Positions 47,537-60,147 of a DNA stretch of 64,000 nt are shown one piece after another. The position numbers and the translations under genes were made by a program. Each line of letters begins with the position of its first letter. Position 1 is the stretch's first letter. Origin of the DNA: Notolepis coatsorum (Eukaryota > Chordata > Actinopteri > Aulopiformes > Paralepididae); NCBI GenBank assembly GCA_963971535.1, contig OZ020592.1, forward strand, positions 53,771,334 to 53,835,333, written 5' to 3'. Below the pieces are notes generated by a model. It had not been told where the DNA came from, did not search any database, and saw nothing but the letters and a program-made list of their open reading frames with translations.

Positions 47537-48201
47537 ACTGGCCTGAGCCTCAGTCCGAGGCTGTTCAGGAATGGCTTTCGACATGTTGAACTACCCAGAA
47601 TGCCCTCTCTCGCTCTCTCTCTGCTCTGACATCATTATACAGCGGGATTCAGGACCAGCACTGAATCAGCTGCCTCATCTAGGGTTATATAACTGAACTC
47701 TCTCTCTCTCCCCCTGTTTCTACTAGGCATTCAGCACCACTGCCCCACTGAGTGGAGAAGAGAGACATGGGGGCCGGGGGCAAGAGGAGGTGAGGTGGGT
47801 TGAAACGGTATGCTTAGAGAAATGTTTATAGTTGGACGTCAGATTTGTCCAAGGCTAATAATCAACCAAGGGAAAGAACATTATACAAGTGGCTAATGAT
47901 TAATGCATAGGTGGATTTTCTGGATAGATGCCAATAGATTTGACTTTTAACTCGCCTTGTGTTTTGTAAGGGTGGGATAATGCCAGACGAGCTGTAGAAA
48001 TAAGGAGCATTTATTCACATAGCCCATGCATTTTGCATTCAACATTAACACTTGTGACACTCGAAAATCTGAATAATGCCTGGAACTAGTTTGTTAATAA
48101 TAATAACTCAGGAGACAGGGATTGATATCAGTCAATTAAGGGGAAGGGATGATTAGGTGGCCTTGATGTCAGAGACCTGATTGGGCCTAACAAAATTAAT
48201 A
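47537..48201. other. Unassigned spacer
   Basis: Short CT runs (47605-47625, 47698-47712), no gene. Confidence 0.45.
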
Positions 48202-48529
48202 GTTGGTTTCCGGTTGCCGACCGACCCTGCCGATTTAGGTGCGACCCAATATATTTTATGAGTTTTTAAAAAAAATTATAAAAAAATAATAACTAATAAA
48301 AAATAATAACTTTTTGAATAAAGTTTCATAGAAATCTTAGTCAAACATTTAGTATTATGGATATTAAACATGCTGGCAGAGTACATGCATCCATGTTGTT
48401 GTGAACATTTTAATTAAATAAAGAAATTCCCTATCCATAGTCGCTGTGGGAAAGAATAAAATAAAAGAATAAAATAAAATAAATTCCCTACCTACCCATG
48501 GCCAAACTGACAACCAACAGGAAACCAAC
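48202..48529. mobile_element. MITE-like element (GTTGGTTTCCGGTTG)
   Basis: Left end GTTGGTTTCCGGTTGCCGAC, right end CAACCAACAGGAAACCAAC, imperfect inverted repeats, AT-rich interior, no ORF. No convincing TSD. Confidence 0.6.
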
Positions 48530-48549
48530 AATATATTTTACTTTGCCTT

Positions 48550-48850
48550 GGGTATTTGGCCAGGAACATCGGGGAACCCCCTACTCTTTATGATATGCAT
48601 CCTGGGTTCTTTAACAACCAAATTCAGTCAGGACATCGGTTTAGCGTCTCATCCGAAGGACGGCACTCGCAGCTGTACGGTGTCCCTATCACCGCAACAG
48701 GGGCATTGTTACTGACATGTCCAGAGGACAGAGTGCCCCCTGCTGGACAACAACACCATTTTCCGACAGCAGCCTTGACCAGGCTCGAACCGAACCGGTG
48801 ATCTTCCGATCATGAGTCCGGAGCTCTACTCATGTAGCCACGCTGCCGGT
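48550..48850 (-). mobile_element. SINE-like repeat
   Basis: Contains TTTAGCGTCTCATCCGAAGG, GGACGGCACTCGCAG, GGGGCATT and GTGCCCCCTGCTGG, blocks shared by a widespread fish SINE group. The minus strand starts with a tRNA-like GGTTCGGTTCGAGCC near 48785. The exact family is not determined. Confidence 0.45.
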
Positions 48851-49539
48851 TTGTTGTCATCAGCTAGAAAGCTAATGTTATGCTAGCAGGCATTACGGTC
48901 ACTAACATTGCATAAGGTTTGCAACAGTATGTTTAACACAAAGCTAGCTATCCAACTATTTAGAACGGTGATCAGACAGCTTGGTTGGAATTACATAGTC
49001 AACTTTTAATGGACACCTACTGATCACAATCAAATGTTCACCCAGGCCATGGTATAAATCGTGTTCATGTAATTCTGTACCCCGTCACCCTGAAAAGTGA
49101 AAACGGCTATCAGCGTCAACTTGCACATCAGCTTGATACAAAAGGGCAAACTCCCTGCTGTCATTGTTGATCAGCACAAAAAAACATCCCGCTTTTTGGA
49201 ATTAATGTCTTCAAAGATCAAGACCTTGGATTGGTCATGAGCACAGTGCATGCCATTCAGCTAATCTAATTATCATAGCGCTGTAATGTGGTTATGGGGG
49301 TTCTAATACTGCAGGAGCACAGCAAAAACGGGGAATGTCATCACAATATTCATGAGATAGTGATGTACCATAAACTGACATCGTTTTCTATGGGGACTTG
49401 CAGGCTGAGTCAATGACAACTTGTGAAGGGTACTTATATAATAAAGACAGCCATCAATATGTCAATGATTTAAATCACATTTCCATATTCCATGTGCCAG
49501 TTCGTGCTCTTATCCATTGTGTTGCTTTTATCCAAAGTG

Positions 49540-49650
49540 CCTAAGGCTTAGAGCACCACAAGTGCATGGGTGGCCACGTTGGGAATTGAACCCTTAACCT
49601 TGGTGACGTCAGTGTGCCATCATGCTCTATCTACTGGCTACACAGCAACA
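49540..49650 (-). mobile_element. tRNA-derived SINE head fragment
   Basis: Minus strand reads GTAGCCAGTAGATAGAGCA (A-box-like) and GGGTTCAATTCCCAACG (B-box). There is no acceptor-stem pairing, so it is not a functional tRNA gene. Confidence 0.5.
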
Positions 49651-50040
49651 GCCTGTTGTAAGATGGACCATGTCGGAGGACAACTACTTAAATGTCATTG
49701 TCAAACCTTGAGTCAGAAGGTGCACTGGTGTATGTAATGTTATAGGGGATTACCTCAGATTGCAGAGGTAATGGTGGGTGAGCGGTAGCTTTATGTAAAC
49801 ATTAGGCTACATTGTGCACTTGAATGGCGATTGTAATTGAATTCATAATACCTATTGCCTACCAATAAAACTGATAAGAGGAAAACCAGGCAGTATTATA
49901 ACCAAAGCATATTGTGGTTGTCTATAGTGGTAGATAAAGTTGTAATATAGGCTGCGTGAAGTTAGTAACTAATCTGACTGCAGATTACTAACAAAAAACG
50001 TACCTAATAAGGTCAGACAGTTTCTATTGTAATGTTAGTT

Positions 50041-50430
50041 TATTACTCTGTCTCTGTGTAACGGATGGTGACGCGAAGCGCAATCACGAAGGACTTCAGA
50101 TGTTGTGAAGTGACTGGGGTGAGCAGGCATGCGTTTGTCATGGGACGGGGTTGCACTCCGTGCAGGGTCAGATAAGTACTCGCTATAAGTACCCACCTGG
50201 GCTACTTTGCATATCAATATAGCGCTGGTCGTCAGGTGTGTTAAATACGTTCTCAGATACATTCACACCTAACTTGTTGTGAATGACATGTGTTACATTC
50301 CATTCGTAGAGGCAATTAGGCACTGTCTGTAGTCTGTGCTCAAGCGAGGGGACATTTATGCGCATTCGCGGGAGCGCGCGTGCACGTGGCGCCATTAGGT
50401 GCGTGCAACCCCAGTTGATTTCAGGAACGC
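50041..50430. mobile_element. Fragment homologous to interior of the 23113 hAT
   Basis: Reverse-complement match to about 23395-23610: TACCCACCTGG..TACTTTGCATATCAATA, GGAATGTAACAC / GTGTTACATTCC, GCCTCTACGAATGG. About 60 bp (GTTAAATACGTTCTCAGATA..) is extra in this copy. No ends seen. Confidence 0.6.
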
Positions 50431-50619
50431 ACGCCTGGGGGTGAGTAGCGGTGCTCTATGGGTTAAACTCACTCTCACCCTCAAAATACACATAGACACG
50501 TTACAAAGCAGTGAGTTCACCTCTTGCTTGGTATAGGGTCTGTGCTGTGTGGGGGACCACGTCCACGGGTTTAGAAACTCCCCCGGGGGCATCAAAGTGT
50601 AAGGTGACGATATGACAAC

Positions 50620-50765
50620 GCGCGTGTGTGTGTGTGTATAGGTGTGTGTGTGTGTGCGCGCGTGTGTGTGCGTGTGTGTGTGCGTGCGCCTGTGTGTGCG
50701 TGCGTGTGTGTGTCGCGCCCCCTATGCTCGCACACTGGCGATCGTGCACGCGCGACCATGTGTGT
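50620..50765. repeat. (TG)n/(CG)-rich alternating purine-pyrimidine tract
   Basis: Interrupted GTGTGTGCGCGCG runs, potentially Z-forming. It opens spurious Cys-Val frames. Confidence 0.85.
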
Positions 50766-51099
50766 GTGCATTTGTATTATTATACCGGGCGGAGAGTGCA
50801 GTAGGCATAAATCCAAGTTCAGGCCCGGCTTGGGCAAAAACGCCTCAAGTCAACATGTGTATCATTGCACAGTTGCATTCAGCTATATAGGCGTCCTTGT
50901 TATAATAAAACCACAGAGACGCGTCAAATAATCGTGGCGGATATATCTAAACAAAACAAGCACAATCACATTAATAATCTGCTGGCGCTATAAAGACCCA
51001 GCCTATGCTGTAGTCTCGGCCACACTGTAGCCCCGCTGCCATAACGTTAGCTGCTGATCTGTCAAACCATGCAGCAGCTAATGCACACAGCAGCTACCG

Positions 51100-51600
51100 C
51101 GGCTAGCTGGTCCCACTGCGCCCAGACGCACCATGCATACAGTGCTCTGAGAGCCGCGGCACACAATGTGTGACGATGAGACTTACCGTTATGATCTTCG
51201 GGTGTTTTAGACGCGAATTGGGGTGTGTTTCGAGGAGGAACGGCAGGATGAGAAAGTGAGCACGGCTCCCCCGTTCCAAGCACAAGTGTAGTAGTGGTGG
51301 TAGAGAGACTGCAAAGAGACAGCCGTGCTTTCCAGCTAATTCCTCCGCAAGGCGCGCGTTGCTGCGAGATTCTTCTCCCGCGGCTCCTCTCTGTCTCCTG
51401 TCATCAACACGGACACTAAGCGTTTGGAATTTAGGATGTTTTCCCCCCCACGAGTTGTGTCTGCAAAAACTATGCTGCGTGCAGTAGCGTTTTTTGGTGG
51501 GCTGCCACGACAGAGAGGGGAAAGGAATCAAGAGAAATACTACGATCGCTCCTCCCTCCGTTTATGTACAGTAAAGGAGCGCTCTGCTGGCTGACTCTAT
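51100..51600 (-). other. CpG-rich candidate first exon of a host gene
   Basis: GC- and CpG-rich DNA unlike its AT-rich neighbours. On the minus strand an exon-like stretch ends at 51187 with a consensus donor ATAACG|GTAAGT (intron GT at 51186-51185). A 142-aa frame runs through it (51103-51531) and past the donor, with no recognisable domain; it could equally be 5' UTR. No repeat hallmarks. I cannot name a gene. Confidence 0.3.
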
Positions 51601-52446
51601 GCATAAAACAATTTATTAAACCTATCTACCGCTCTCTACAGGACCGACACTGTAAAACACAAACACATCTGCCGCCCTCCGAGACCACATTCAGACGGGA
51701 GTCGCTTTTTTGGGAATGAAATAATAGACCGATGTGAAATGTAAGAGAGAGCATCCTTTAGTCCAGGCTAGGGGCGGGGGTGGAGCATGTAGCCTTTAAT
51801 GCCGTTTTTCTCCCCCAGTCGCCTCATCTGTGATGGTTTCATGAGTCGCATGCCCTGTCCGCGCCTCCTGCCCTTGGGGGGGAAAGCAACAAGCAAGTCC
51901 ACCTTGCATTACCTGCCAGGCTGCCACGGAGATCATGTGAGTTCAGTTGAGGGCAATGATGCCTGATGCCAGTACTAGTAGTAAAAAAAAAAAAAAGTGA
52001 GTAAACTCAACTATAAACTCCAGGTGATCATCACAGTAATGCCAATAATCACAAACACACACAAAATATAGGCAGTTTTTCCCCTTTCACAACATTTCTT
52101 TTATATTTGATTATGTCAAAAAGAGCAGTTTCATGTTGTGCATTACTCTAACACTACTTAGCATAAGATAACTGGTTTACATCCGTTTGAAAACGTATTT
52201 ATTTCACAAATGAAAAGAGGTGCTACATTTAGTTAAAGAAAGGTGGAGTGAGGGGGAGGGCGATGAGGTGAAGACGCCTTAGCCTACCATGTTTGTATGG
52301 TATACAGTACATATGTCTGGTACACTATTGTAATGGGACGTCTTGTACTATTAATACTTATAGAGGCCTAATGCTGGTTGTTTTTACTCATTAATCATGT
52401 TTGGATATGAAGACGGCCATGGGATGCTAATACTTACATAAAACAG
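51601..52446. other. Unassigned spacer
   Basis: Short A-tract at 51983-51996, otherwise unremarkable. Confidence 0.45.
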
Positions 52447-52652
<206 letters not shown>

Positions 52653-54001
52653 TGTCAACCAAATGTATGCATAGTGTATTCATATGTTATAACTTATGGA
52701 GGCACACAGAGGAAACATGTATGTGACGAATAAACTTGACATTCCTTTTGACTTAACACTCAAGAGATTTGGTGTATTTCTTCACACCATAGTGTGACAT
52801 TTGAATCATGATCAATAAAGAAAACAACCAACAAAAACAAGAAACACGAAATAGCATAAAATGTGAACAGTGTCACAGGACTGCATGCTGTTCTTGAACT
52901 CTGTGAGGGTGCACAGAGATTAACCTTCATTTGAGTAATGTGAAATCCTCAGATAGGGAACGGAATATTTATATCTGTTGAAGTTGGCGATGCCGCTTGG
53001 GGGCCGTGTAATACATTCATAGCACGTAGTTCCATAGTATAGTTATTTATAGGCATGTTAGACTTTCCTTTGGCAATGGGTTTCTTCATTGAGTGTTTAT
53101 CCTCATCAGTAGGGCACAAGTAACTTGAGTTTTATTATAAATGTCAGAAAAGTTCTCTTGAAGCTGAAGTTCGGGGCACACGTCCAAAAGCAATATATGG
53201 GAGTGGATATCGTCATTATGGCACCGGTATCACAATCCATGCTTATGCCCGGAGACGAAGCAACAAAAGATGCAAGGATTACTCTTGAACATGTTCACTT
53301 TAAACCCCAATGATGATCCCTTTAAATTGGTTTGGTAAAAATATATACAACGTCTGGGAGGGGGGGGGGGGGGGGGGAGGTCATTTGTATTTCCGTCTCA
53401 ATATAAATTACAGTTTATTTTCCCGCGCTAAACGAAGGCAGCTCACTGGCATTCCCGTCATGAGCGACTGCAGATCCTTTCATCAATATAGCCCATGGAC
53501 CTGTCAGCACTGGAAGCTGAGGAGTGTGTGCATGTAGAAGGAGCTTATATGTATTCATGCCCTCACATCCTTAGAGACAAGTCTAACTTCATGTGCTGCA
53601 GACATGGGCTTGTTCTGACAGATATTGCGTGGCCTCAGCTGTCAGTCAAAGGAATTCTCGTCCCTCTCCCGTCTCCAGACTTGTTACACTATATACACTC
53701 AAACGGACGTGGACACGGCGCTGAGCAAACGGACGCTAACGGTACCCTCCGATCAGTCAAACAAAGATTCATGTGCAGGTAATTTACCAGACAAATAGGC
53801 CAAGAGAGGATGTTTAAAGTTATATGAGAATGGCACATTCCCTGCGCTGAATGCCCGGCACGTGTGACATTTACATCTGATGGGATCAATTGCAGACACA
53901 AAATAACTTGCGGGAGAGAATAAAGGTTGCTGCTTATGTGCAAATGCCACTGCAGTAGCCAGATAAAGGATTCCTGCTACTCTCTCTACAACCATTATCG
54001 A

Positions 54002-54004
<3 letters not shown>
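52653..54004. other. Unassigned spacer
   Basis: G-tract at about 53358-53378. ORFs here are under 100 aa without domains. Confidence 0.45.

Positions 54005-54086
<82 letters not shown>
54005..54086. repeat. (GT)n microsatellite
   Basis: About 40 repeats. Imperfect TG-rich sequence continues to about 54230 and again at 54530-54625. Confidence 0.97.
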
Positions 54087-54088
<2 letters not shown>

Positions 54089-54933
54089 CGTGCGTGTGCG
54101 TGTGTGTGTGTGCATACATGCATATGTGTGTGTATGAATGTGTGTTTGTGTGCATGTACATAATGTACCTAACGTGCATGTGCAAGTGTGTGTGTCCGTA
54201 TGTCTGTGTGTGTGTGTGTGTGGAATGTGAGGACTGTGTGCATGTTAATGCAAGAGGTTTTGCCATTTGATCTTTGATGGCACCCCAGCCACATTTCCAT
54301 TCCATCACACCCAGACCAACAGGCTCTTTTTTGGAACAAAGCAGCCCACCGTCCAACAGGCTCCATCTCTCCACAGTCTGATCGAAAACATGGCACCATG
54401 GGAGAAATTAACCCACGAGAATGCTGCATAAAATTGTGTGCGCGCATGTGTGTTTCCTCCCTCTCTCTTTTTTCACTCTCTGTTTTGCTCTTTTGTCTGT
54501 ATGTGTGGATGTGGGTGTTTGCGAGTATTTGCATTCATGTGTGTTTACATGCACGTGTCCGCATACTGGTATGTGTGTGTGTGAATGTACATTTATTTGT
54601 GTATGTGTGTGTACGGAGTCTGTGTTTTGCATTTTCTCCCATGTTTCAAGGACCTTTGTGTATGGATGACTGGAGTGCTTGGTTTGGAGTGCATACAGCC
54701 TGTATTTCAGTTTCCCATCTAGTGGAGGGTAGACACTCCAGGCGGAGGGCAATTATCAAAATCCTATTGCTTTACAAAAGACATTTATACTAAGAATTTT
54801 AATCACCGTCCTAAGCCCTTTATTATTCATCTATCTGAAAAGGATTCCATTAAAGGGGCAAGGGCATCTATTGTGTGCTTTAATGTTCAATAGTCCTTTA
54901 ACGCAAAGATGACTATTTTGACCATGGCTGCTG

Positions 54934-55505
54934 AATTAATCTATGACTTGACAGCATGCCTATGGAACCATCGTCAATTAATCTATGACTTGACAGCATG
55001 CCTATGGAACCATCGTCAATTAATCTATGACTTGACAGCATGCCTATGGAACCATCGTTAATTAATCTATGACTTGACAGCATGCCTATGGAACTATCGT
55101 TAATGAATCTATGACTTGACAGCATGCCTATGGAACTATCGTTAATGAATCTATGCCTTGACAGCATGCCTATGGAACCATCGTTAATGAATCTATGACT
55201 TTACAGCATGCCTATGACCATCGTTAATGAATCTATGACTTGACAGCATGCCTATGACCATCGTTAATGAATATATGACGCATGCCTATGGCCATCGTTA
55301 ATGAATATATGACTTGACAGCATGCCTATGGAACCATCGTTAACGACTCTGTCTTGACAGCATGCCTATGGAACCATCATTAACGACTCTGTCTTGACAG
55401 CATGCTTATAGAACCATCGTTTATGAATCTATGACTTGACAGCATGCCTATGGAACCATCGTTAACGACTCTGTCTTGACAGCATGCCTATGGAACCATC
55501 GTTAA
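54934..55505. repeat. 42-bp minisatellite, about 14 units
   Basis: Unit AATTAATCTATGACTTGACA + GCATGCCTATGGAACCATCG. Period 42 measured from 54934 to 54976. The 3' half shows shorter and diverged units (loss of TGGAA, GACTCTGTCTTGACAG variant). Long minus frames are artefacts of the period. Confidence 0.93.
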
Positions 55506-55539
55506 CCATCGTTAATGGTTCCATGGTTGGGGCAACAGT

Positions 55540-55735
55540 GGGCGTCGTTTGGTTATTCAGAAGGTTCCCGGTTTAATTCCGGCTCCTCCCGGCAGCGTGT
55601 CGAAGTGTCCTTGAGCAAGACACTTAACCCCCAACTGCTCCTGATGAGCAGGTTGCATGGTTGCGTTTGCCGTCGGTGTGTGAGTGAATGGGTCAACGTG
55701 AGACACGGGTTGTAAAGTGCCTCACATAAAAGCAG
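55540..55735 (+). mobile_element. tRNA-derived SINE
   Basis: GGTTCCCGGTTTAATTCC (B-box-like) at about 55563, then GTGTCCTTGAGCAAGACACT, CTGCTCCTGATGAGCAGG and GTGTGTGAGTGAATGGG..TTGTAAAGTGCC. Same family as 10640-11105. Confidence 0.7.
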
Positions 55736-55992
55736 TCTATTCATGTATCTGTAGCAGAGTATGTCTGCCTGAAGCCATGAAGATGAATAGAGTGTGCGCT
55801 TATGAAGCTGTTCCTCATCGCATTATGCCATTTGAGTCAGATGATCTTCTTCTACAATGTGTAAACGCGATTGACTGTTCTCTGTGTATACTGCCACCTA
55901 ACGGCTCACCATTCATTCTATAATGAGGTGAATGATCCCCATCACTCTTTTCACTAAGTGGCAGTTATGAATGAAGTTCAGTGTTTCAACTA

Positions 55993-56416
55993 TAGATATA
56001 AAGACTAGATGGCGCAAGGCGGAGTCTCCCGCATGGTTCACCAGCGGCCATCTTGCTTCAGTGGACTACTGCTTTAAGGTGAGTGATCTGCACAAACAAA
56101 AATACTCATAACTCGCTGAAATCTTGATGGATTTACAAACGGTTTGGTTTATTACAAACGTTATTAACGTGGCTATGATAATTTCTTTCATATAAAAGTC
56201 GATTATAAGTATGCAGTATGATAACTACATCTCTGACGTTTTTAACAAACCAAACGGTTGAAAATTTTGCAAGCTATGGTTATTTCAATAGTACATGCAC
56301 TATATACATTCATGTTATGAGTGGGCGTGCTACCCTGTAGCAAGATGGCCACCATGTGGCAACGTCGGTCTCCGTTGGCCAGCAGCGCAGGTGAGTTATC
56401 TAGTCTCTTTATATAT
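55993..56416. mobile_element. MITE-like element (ATATAAAGACTAGAT)
   Basis: Left TAGATATAAAGACTAGATGG, right ATCTAGTCTCTTTATATAT, inverted. The interior has CGGCCATCTTGC and CAAGATGGCC in inverse arrangement. No ORF. Confidence 0.6.
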
Positions 56417-56431
56417 ATTTATGGTTTCAAC

Positions 56432-56755
56432 TGTTAACAGATTTGGCAATGGGGCGACAATAATGTATACATAAGGCATGGTATTCTATCTTGGGCCTTG
56501 CTCTGCTGGCAGCGGTTTATTTATCATGTAGTCTCATAATACAGCAGCACATATGATCTCCTCTCCGGGAGGGGCAGAAGTGAGAAGAAGGAACAGTAGG
56601 AGGGAACCAAGGTTTATATAGTCCCAACCTGGTGTAGACAGTAGACGCTCCACCTACAGCGCCCTCCAGTGGACACAGATATACATGCAGTCATGAGGGC
56701 AGTAGAGAGCAATTACAGTCAGTTACAACCATACATACACCCTCTATATTCAACA
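56432..56755 (-). repeat. Copia 3' LTR
   Basis: 324 bp. On the minus strand it has TATATAAA (56613-56620) and AATAAA (56516-56521). Highly similar to the 5' LTR apart from a few substitutions, a short TACA length difference and the 206-bp insert in the latter. Confidence 0.95.
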
Positions 56756-56859
56756 CTCCCACTTATGGTTGCTTAACATTCTGTATGGACTCTTCAGAAC
56801 AATTTACAAAGGAAATAACACAGTCTTAGAACATCAAAAAGAGTATGGCATTCAATATT

Positions 56860-57372
56860 TACACACCAAACATAACCTCTGCAAATCTTTTCAATTTCAG
56901 TTTGGAAGCAGGTTTCGTCATAGCGTCTGCTACCATGTCATCTGTTGGACAATAAATCATAAGTCATTCTTTCTTCTCTGATGACAGATCTGATGAAATG
57001 GTACTTTATGTCCATATGCTTACACCTCTGTCGGCACACAGGGTTTCTCCCAATGGCAATAGTACATTGGTTGTCCTCATAAACAACAGTTTTCTTATAT
57101 ACATAGTTATCCATCCCTCTGAGCAGTTGTTCTAGGTAAATACACTCCTGTATCGTCATGGCCAGAGCCATGTACTCGGCTTCACAAGTTGACAGTGCTA
57201 CTGTGTGCTGCTTCTTTGTTTTCCATGAAACCAGTGAGCTGTTTGTGTTTAAACTAACACAGTATCCAGTTGTACTCCTTCTATCTGTGGTGTCAGCAGC
57301 CCAATCTGCATCACTGTAGGCTTTAAGCCCTAGGCCTTCGCTGCTCTTTCTGAAACAAAGTAGTTTATCTAC
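56860..57372 (-). pseudogene. Copia RNase H
   Basis: On the minus strand, directly after the MITE, the frame reads LKAYSDADWAAD (first catalytic D), STTGYC, SLVSWKTKKQ, STCEAEYMAL (catalytic E), YEDNQCTIAI (catalytic D) and HMDIKYHFIR. A frameshift near 56950 shifts the terminal TDDMVADAMTKP-type motif into another frame. All three acidic residues are present, but the protein is separated from RT by the MITE. Confidence 0.9.
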
Positions 57373-57761
57373 TAGGGATGGGTACCGAACCGAAACACGT
57401 TGGTACTACCGAGTATCAAATCAAGTGAGATACAGAAAAAAATGTATAAAAAAAAAGAAAAAAACTTTTTTTTTTTTAACTTTTTTTTAAACTTTTTTCT
57501 TTTCATGTCAACGTTCACACGCACAATATATGCTTACCTAGGATTTGACTTGATTCAACAACAAAGCAGTCGGAGCAATGACAAGCTGAAAATTGTCGAA
57601 ATTGTAGTTATTTGAAGTTTGGATTTCTTTTTTTACGACTGAGGTAGGTAAATTAAATTTCTTGAGACTAAAGTACAGAAAAAAGGTACCGTTGGGTACC
57701 GGTATCGATTCACAGGTACCGGTACCAGTATCGGTTCAAATGTGAAAGGTACCCATCCCTA
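57373..57761. mobile_element. hAT-type MITE (TAGGGATGGGTACC family), copy 3
   Basis: 389 bp, TIRs as in copies 1 and 2, perfect 8-bp duplication TTATCTAC (57365-57372, 57762-57769). It lies in the Copia pol frame between RT and RNase H, so it is younger than that Copia insertion. Confidence 0.95.
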
Positions 57762-58660
57762 TTATCTACTGTACCTTTTAGATAACGAAAAACATGTTTT
57801 ATTGTGATCCAGTGTTCCTCTGTGGGATCAGCGAAATGCTGTGACAACTTACTCACTACAAAACACAGGTCAGGGCGGGTACATGTTGTTAAGTAGATGA
57901 GGCTACCCACGGCTTCCCTGTAAATTTGTACATCTGTCAGTTTCTGAGCATCCTCTTGGTAATCAAGTTTCTGATCACATGGTGTTTCCCTTGTTCTACA
58001 TTCCTGCATGTCAAAACGTTTCAGGATCTTTTCCACATATCTCTTCTGGGATACTGTTACACAATTTTCCGACTGCTCAAAGTCCATACCTAGGAAATGC
58101 TTTAACCTGCCAAGGTCTTTCATTTTGAATCTGGTGGAGAGCATACCTTTCACCTGATCTAGGTTCCTGGTGTTGTCTGCTGCGATGATCAAATCATCCA
58201 CCCAAATGACGATTATCACTTTCCCTGACTCTTTTGACTCCCTTGAGTAAACACAGGGGTCTACTGGATTCTGTAGGAAGTGATCCTTGATGAGGCATGT
58301 GTGGAGCATCTCGTTCCAATTTCGCCCAGACTGTTTCAGGCCGTAAATGGATTTTTCTAGCCTGCACACTAGCTTTTCCCCTTTCTTTTCATAACCTTCA
58401 GGTTGTCGCATATATATCTCCTTATCTATGGGTGCGTGCAGATAGGCTGTCTTCACATCCATCTGATGTAGAATCAGATTGTCCTCAGCTGCTTTCTGAA
58501 CCACTACCCTTACACTGGTCAGGTTGGCGGTGGGGGAAAATGTTTCACCATAGTCTATCCCCTCCCTCTGGCTTAAACCTTTAGCTACAAATCTTGCTTT
58601 GTACTTTTTGTGGCCTTCGATCCCTTCCTTGATTACACCCATTTTCCTCCCACTGTCTGT
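57762..58660 (-). pseudogene. Copia reverse transcriptase
   Basis: Minus-strand frame with KARFVAKGLSQREGIDY, FSPTANLTSVR, the catalytic MDVKTAYLHAPI (palm motif A, D), EKSIYGLKQSGRNW and VIWVDDLIIAA (motif C, VDD). It continues through FKMKDLGRLKHFLGMDF and YREAVGSLIYLTTCTRPDL to YLKGTVD. Family signatures are intact. At about 58640 the upstream integrase frame ends in a stop (GGKWV*) and RT continues in another frame, indicating a small deletion. The 3' end is cut by the MITE. Confidence 0.93.
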
Positions 58661-60147
58661 CTGCCCTCTGGCAATTGTGTGAGAGTAAAAGTGTGGTTGT
58701 CCTCTAAGGACCTCATCTCCTCGTCCATCGCTCTCTCCCACTTACTCGACTCTGGGGACACTATGGCTTCCTTAAAGGACTGAGGCACGCCACACACCAC
58801 TCTGTAGCAGTAGTCAATATCGGCAAGTGTACTGTCATCCTCGTCACTCCCTCTCCGGGCATAATCTATCAGGTATTTTGGGGGTTTGTGTTCCCTTGAG
58901 GGATACCTCCCACTGCTTGGGGCACTTGACGTCACCCTCGGGTGCTCCTCGTCATCACCCTCTGGGGGTGGCTGGCTGTCTGCTTGCACGCCTGTGCTCA
59001 GTACGCTAGGCGGGGGTGTCTCTGTCCCCCCATACCTTACCCCGGAGTCCAGCCATGGCTCCTCTGTCTGTGTCTCGATTTCGCACGTTGTCTTGGTGAC
59101 AAATTTCACTAGTCTGTGCTTTTGCACCTTCCCTTTACCGGGATAGTAGACTAGGAGTGCTGGGCTCCCTCTGTCGTGTCCTACAAAGAATCCTTTTTCA
59201 CATCTGGACTCAAGCTTGCCTCTGTCCTGCTGGTAAGTATAGCACACTGATCTGAATTTGTGCATTCTGGCTAGATTACATCTTTTCCCAGTCATTACTG
59301 TATATGGGGTGGTGCCTGTGTGTTTATTAAAACACCTGTTTCTGGTGTAAGCAGCTTCTTGTACCGCATAATGCCACAGGATCTTCAGTATGTTACTATC
59401 GTCTAGCTTACACCTGGCCATTTAAAAAAGGGTGCGCCATTCCCTCTCTGCTACCCCGTTCTGATGTGGGGAGTAGGGACATGACGTCTCGTGTCTGATC
59501 CTGTTCTTTCTTAGCAGTGATTGGAACTCTCTGTTTGTGAACTCGGTCCCGTTGTCTGATCTCAAACATTTTACTTCCCCATAGGGGGCTACATCGGCAA
59601 GGAACTTTTCCGTGGCTTGGAGCGCATCACTCTTTGCTTTGAGGAAATAGACGAACACTACGCCTGTACCCACATCTGTAAAGGACTGTACGTAGTTAAA
59701 GCCACCTATGGACTCGTTCCTTACTGGACCGGCTTGGTCGGTGTTACTAGCTCTCTTTACTTTCTCCGTGGGGCCCCTGTTCCTTGTTTGAGTAAACTTC
59801 CCTCTTATGCAAACTTCACATTCTTTGTCAGGTCTATGCCTCTCACCTTTAATGTGCATACCGTCTGTTACTGCTTGTAGCTTTAGCAAATCCTCGTGAT
59901 TACAATGACCCATAATTTCATGCCACGTCTGGATGTCATGGCTAACAGTCACATTACATTTGTCATTATTATTGCACTCCGTTTGTAAGTAATACATTCT
60001 CCCATATACGTCGATATTAAACCGCGTACCATCTCGTTCTACAAGAACATCTTTACCTTCACTGAAGAACACTTCGGCGCTGTTAGCAGTAGCAGATTTG
60101 ACTGAGAATAGTTCTTGTGGGAACGAGGGTATATATAAAGCATTCTT
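58633..60147 (-). pseudogene. Copia integrase, interrupted by a stop
   Basis: Frame 59422-60147 carries the zinc-binding H..H..C..C region (HEIMGHCNHEDLLKLQ, CEVCIRGK). It then has the catalytic core with a D in NTDQAGPV, LRSDNGTEF (second D) and SPHQNGVAERE (catalytic E). An in-frame TAA at 59422-59424 replaces one codon in a conserved segment. The same frame continues 58633-59421 through HYAVQEAAYTRNRC, TPYTVMTGKR and KGFFVGH (GKGY-like C-terminal region), then an acidic/proline linker toward RT. Otherwise well conserved. Confidence 0.93.

Noticed and set aside
53495-53782. 95-aa ORF
   Set aside because: No domain, and no supporting splice signals or repeats; chance frame.
55717-55923. 68-aa ORF downstream of the SINE
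   Set aside because: It starts within the SINE tail and has no domain or codon evidence.
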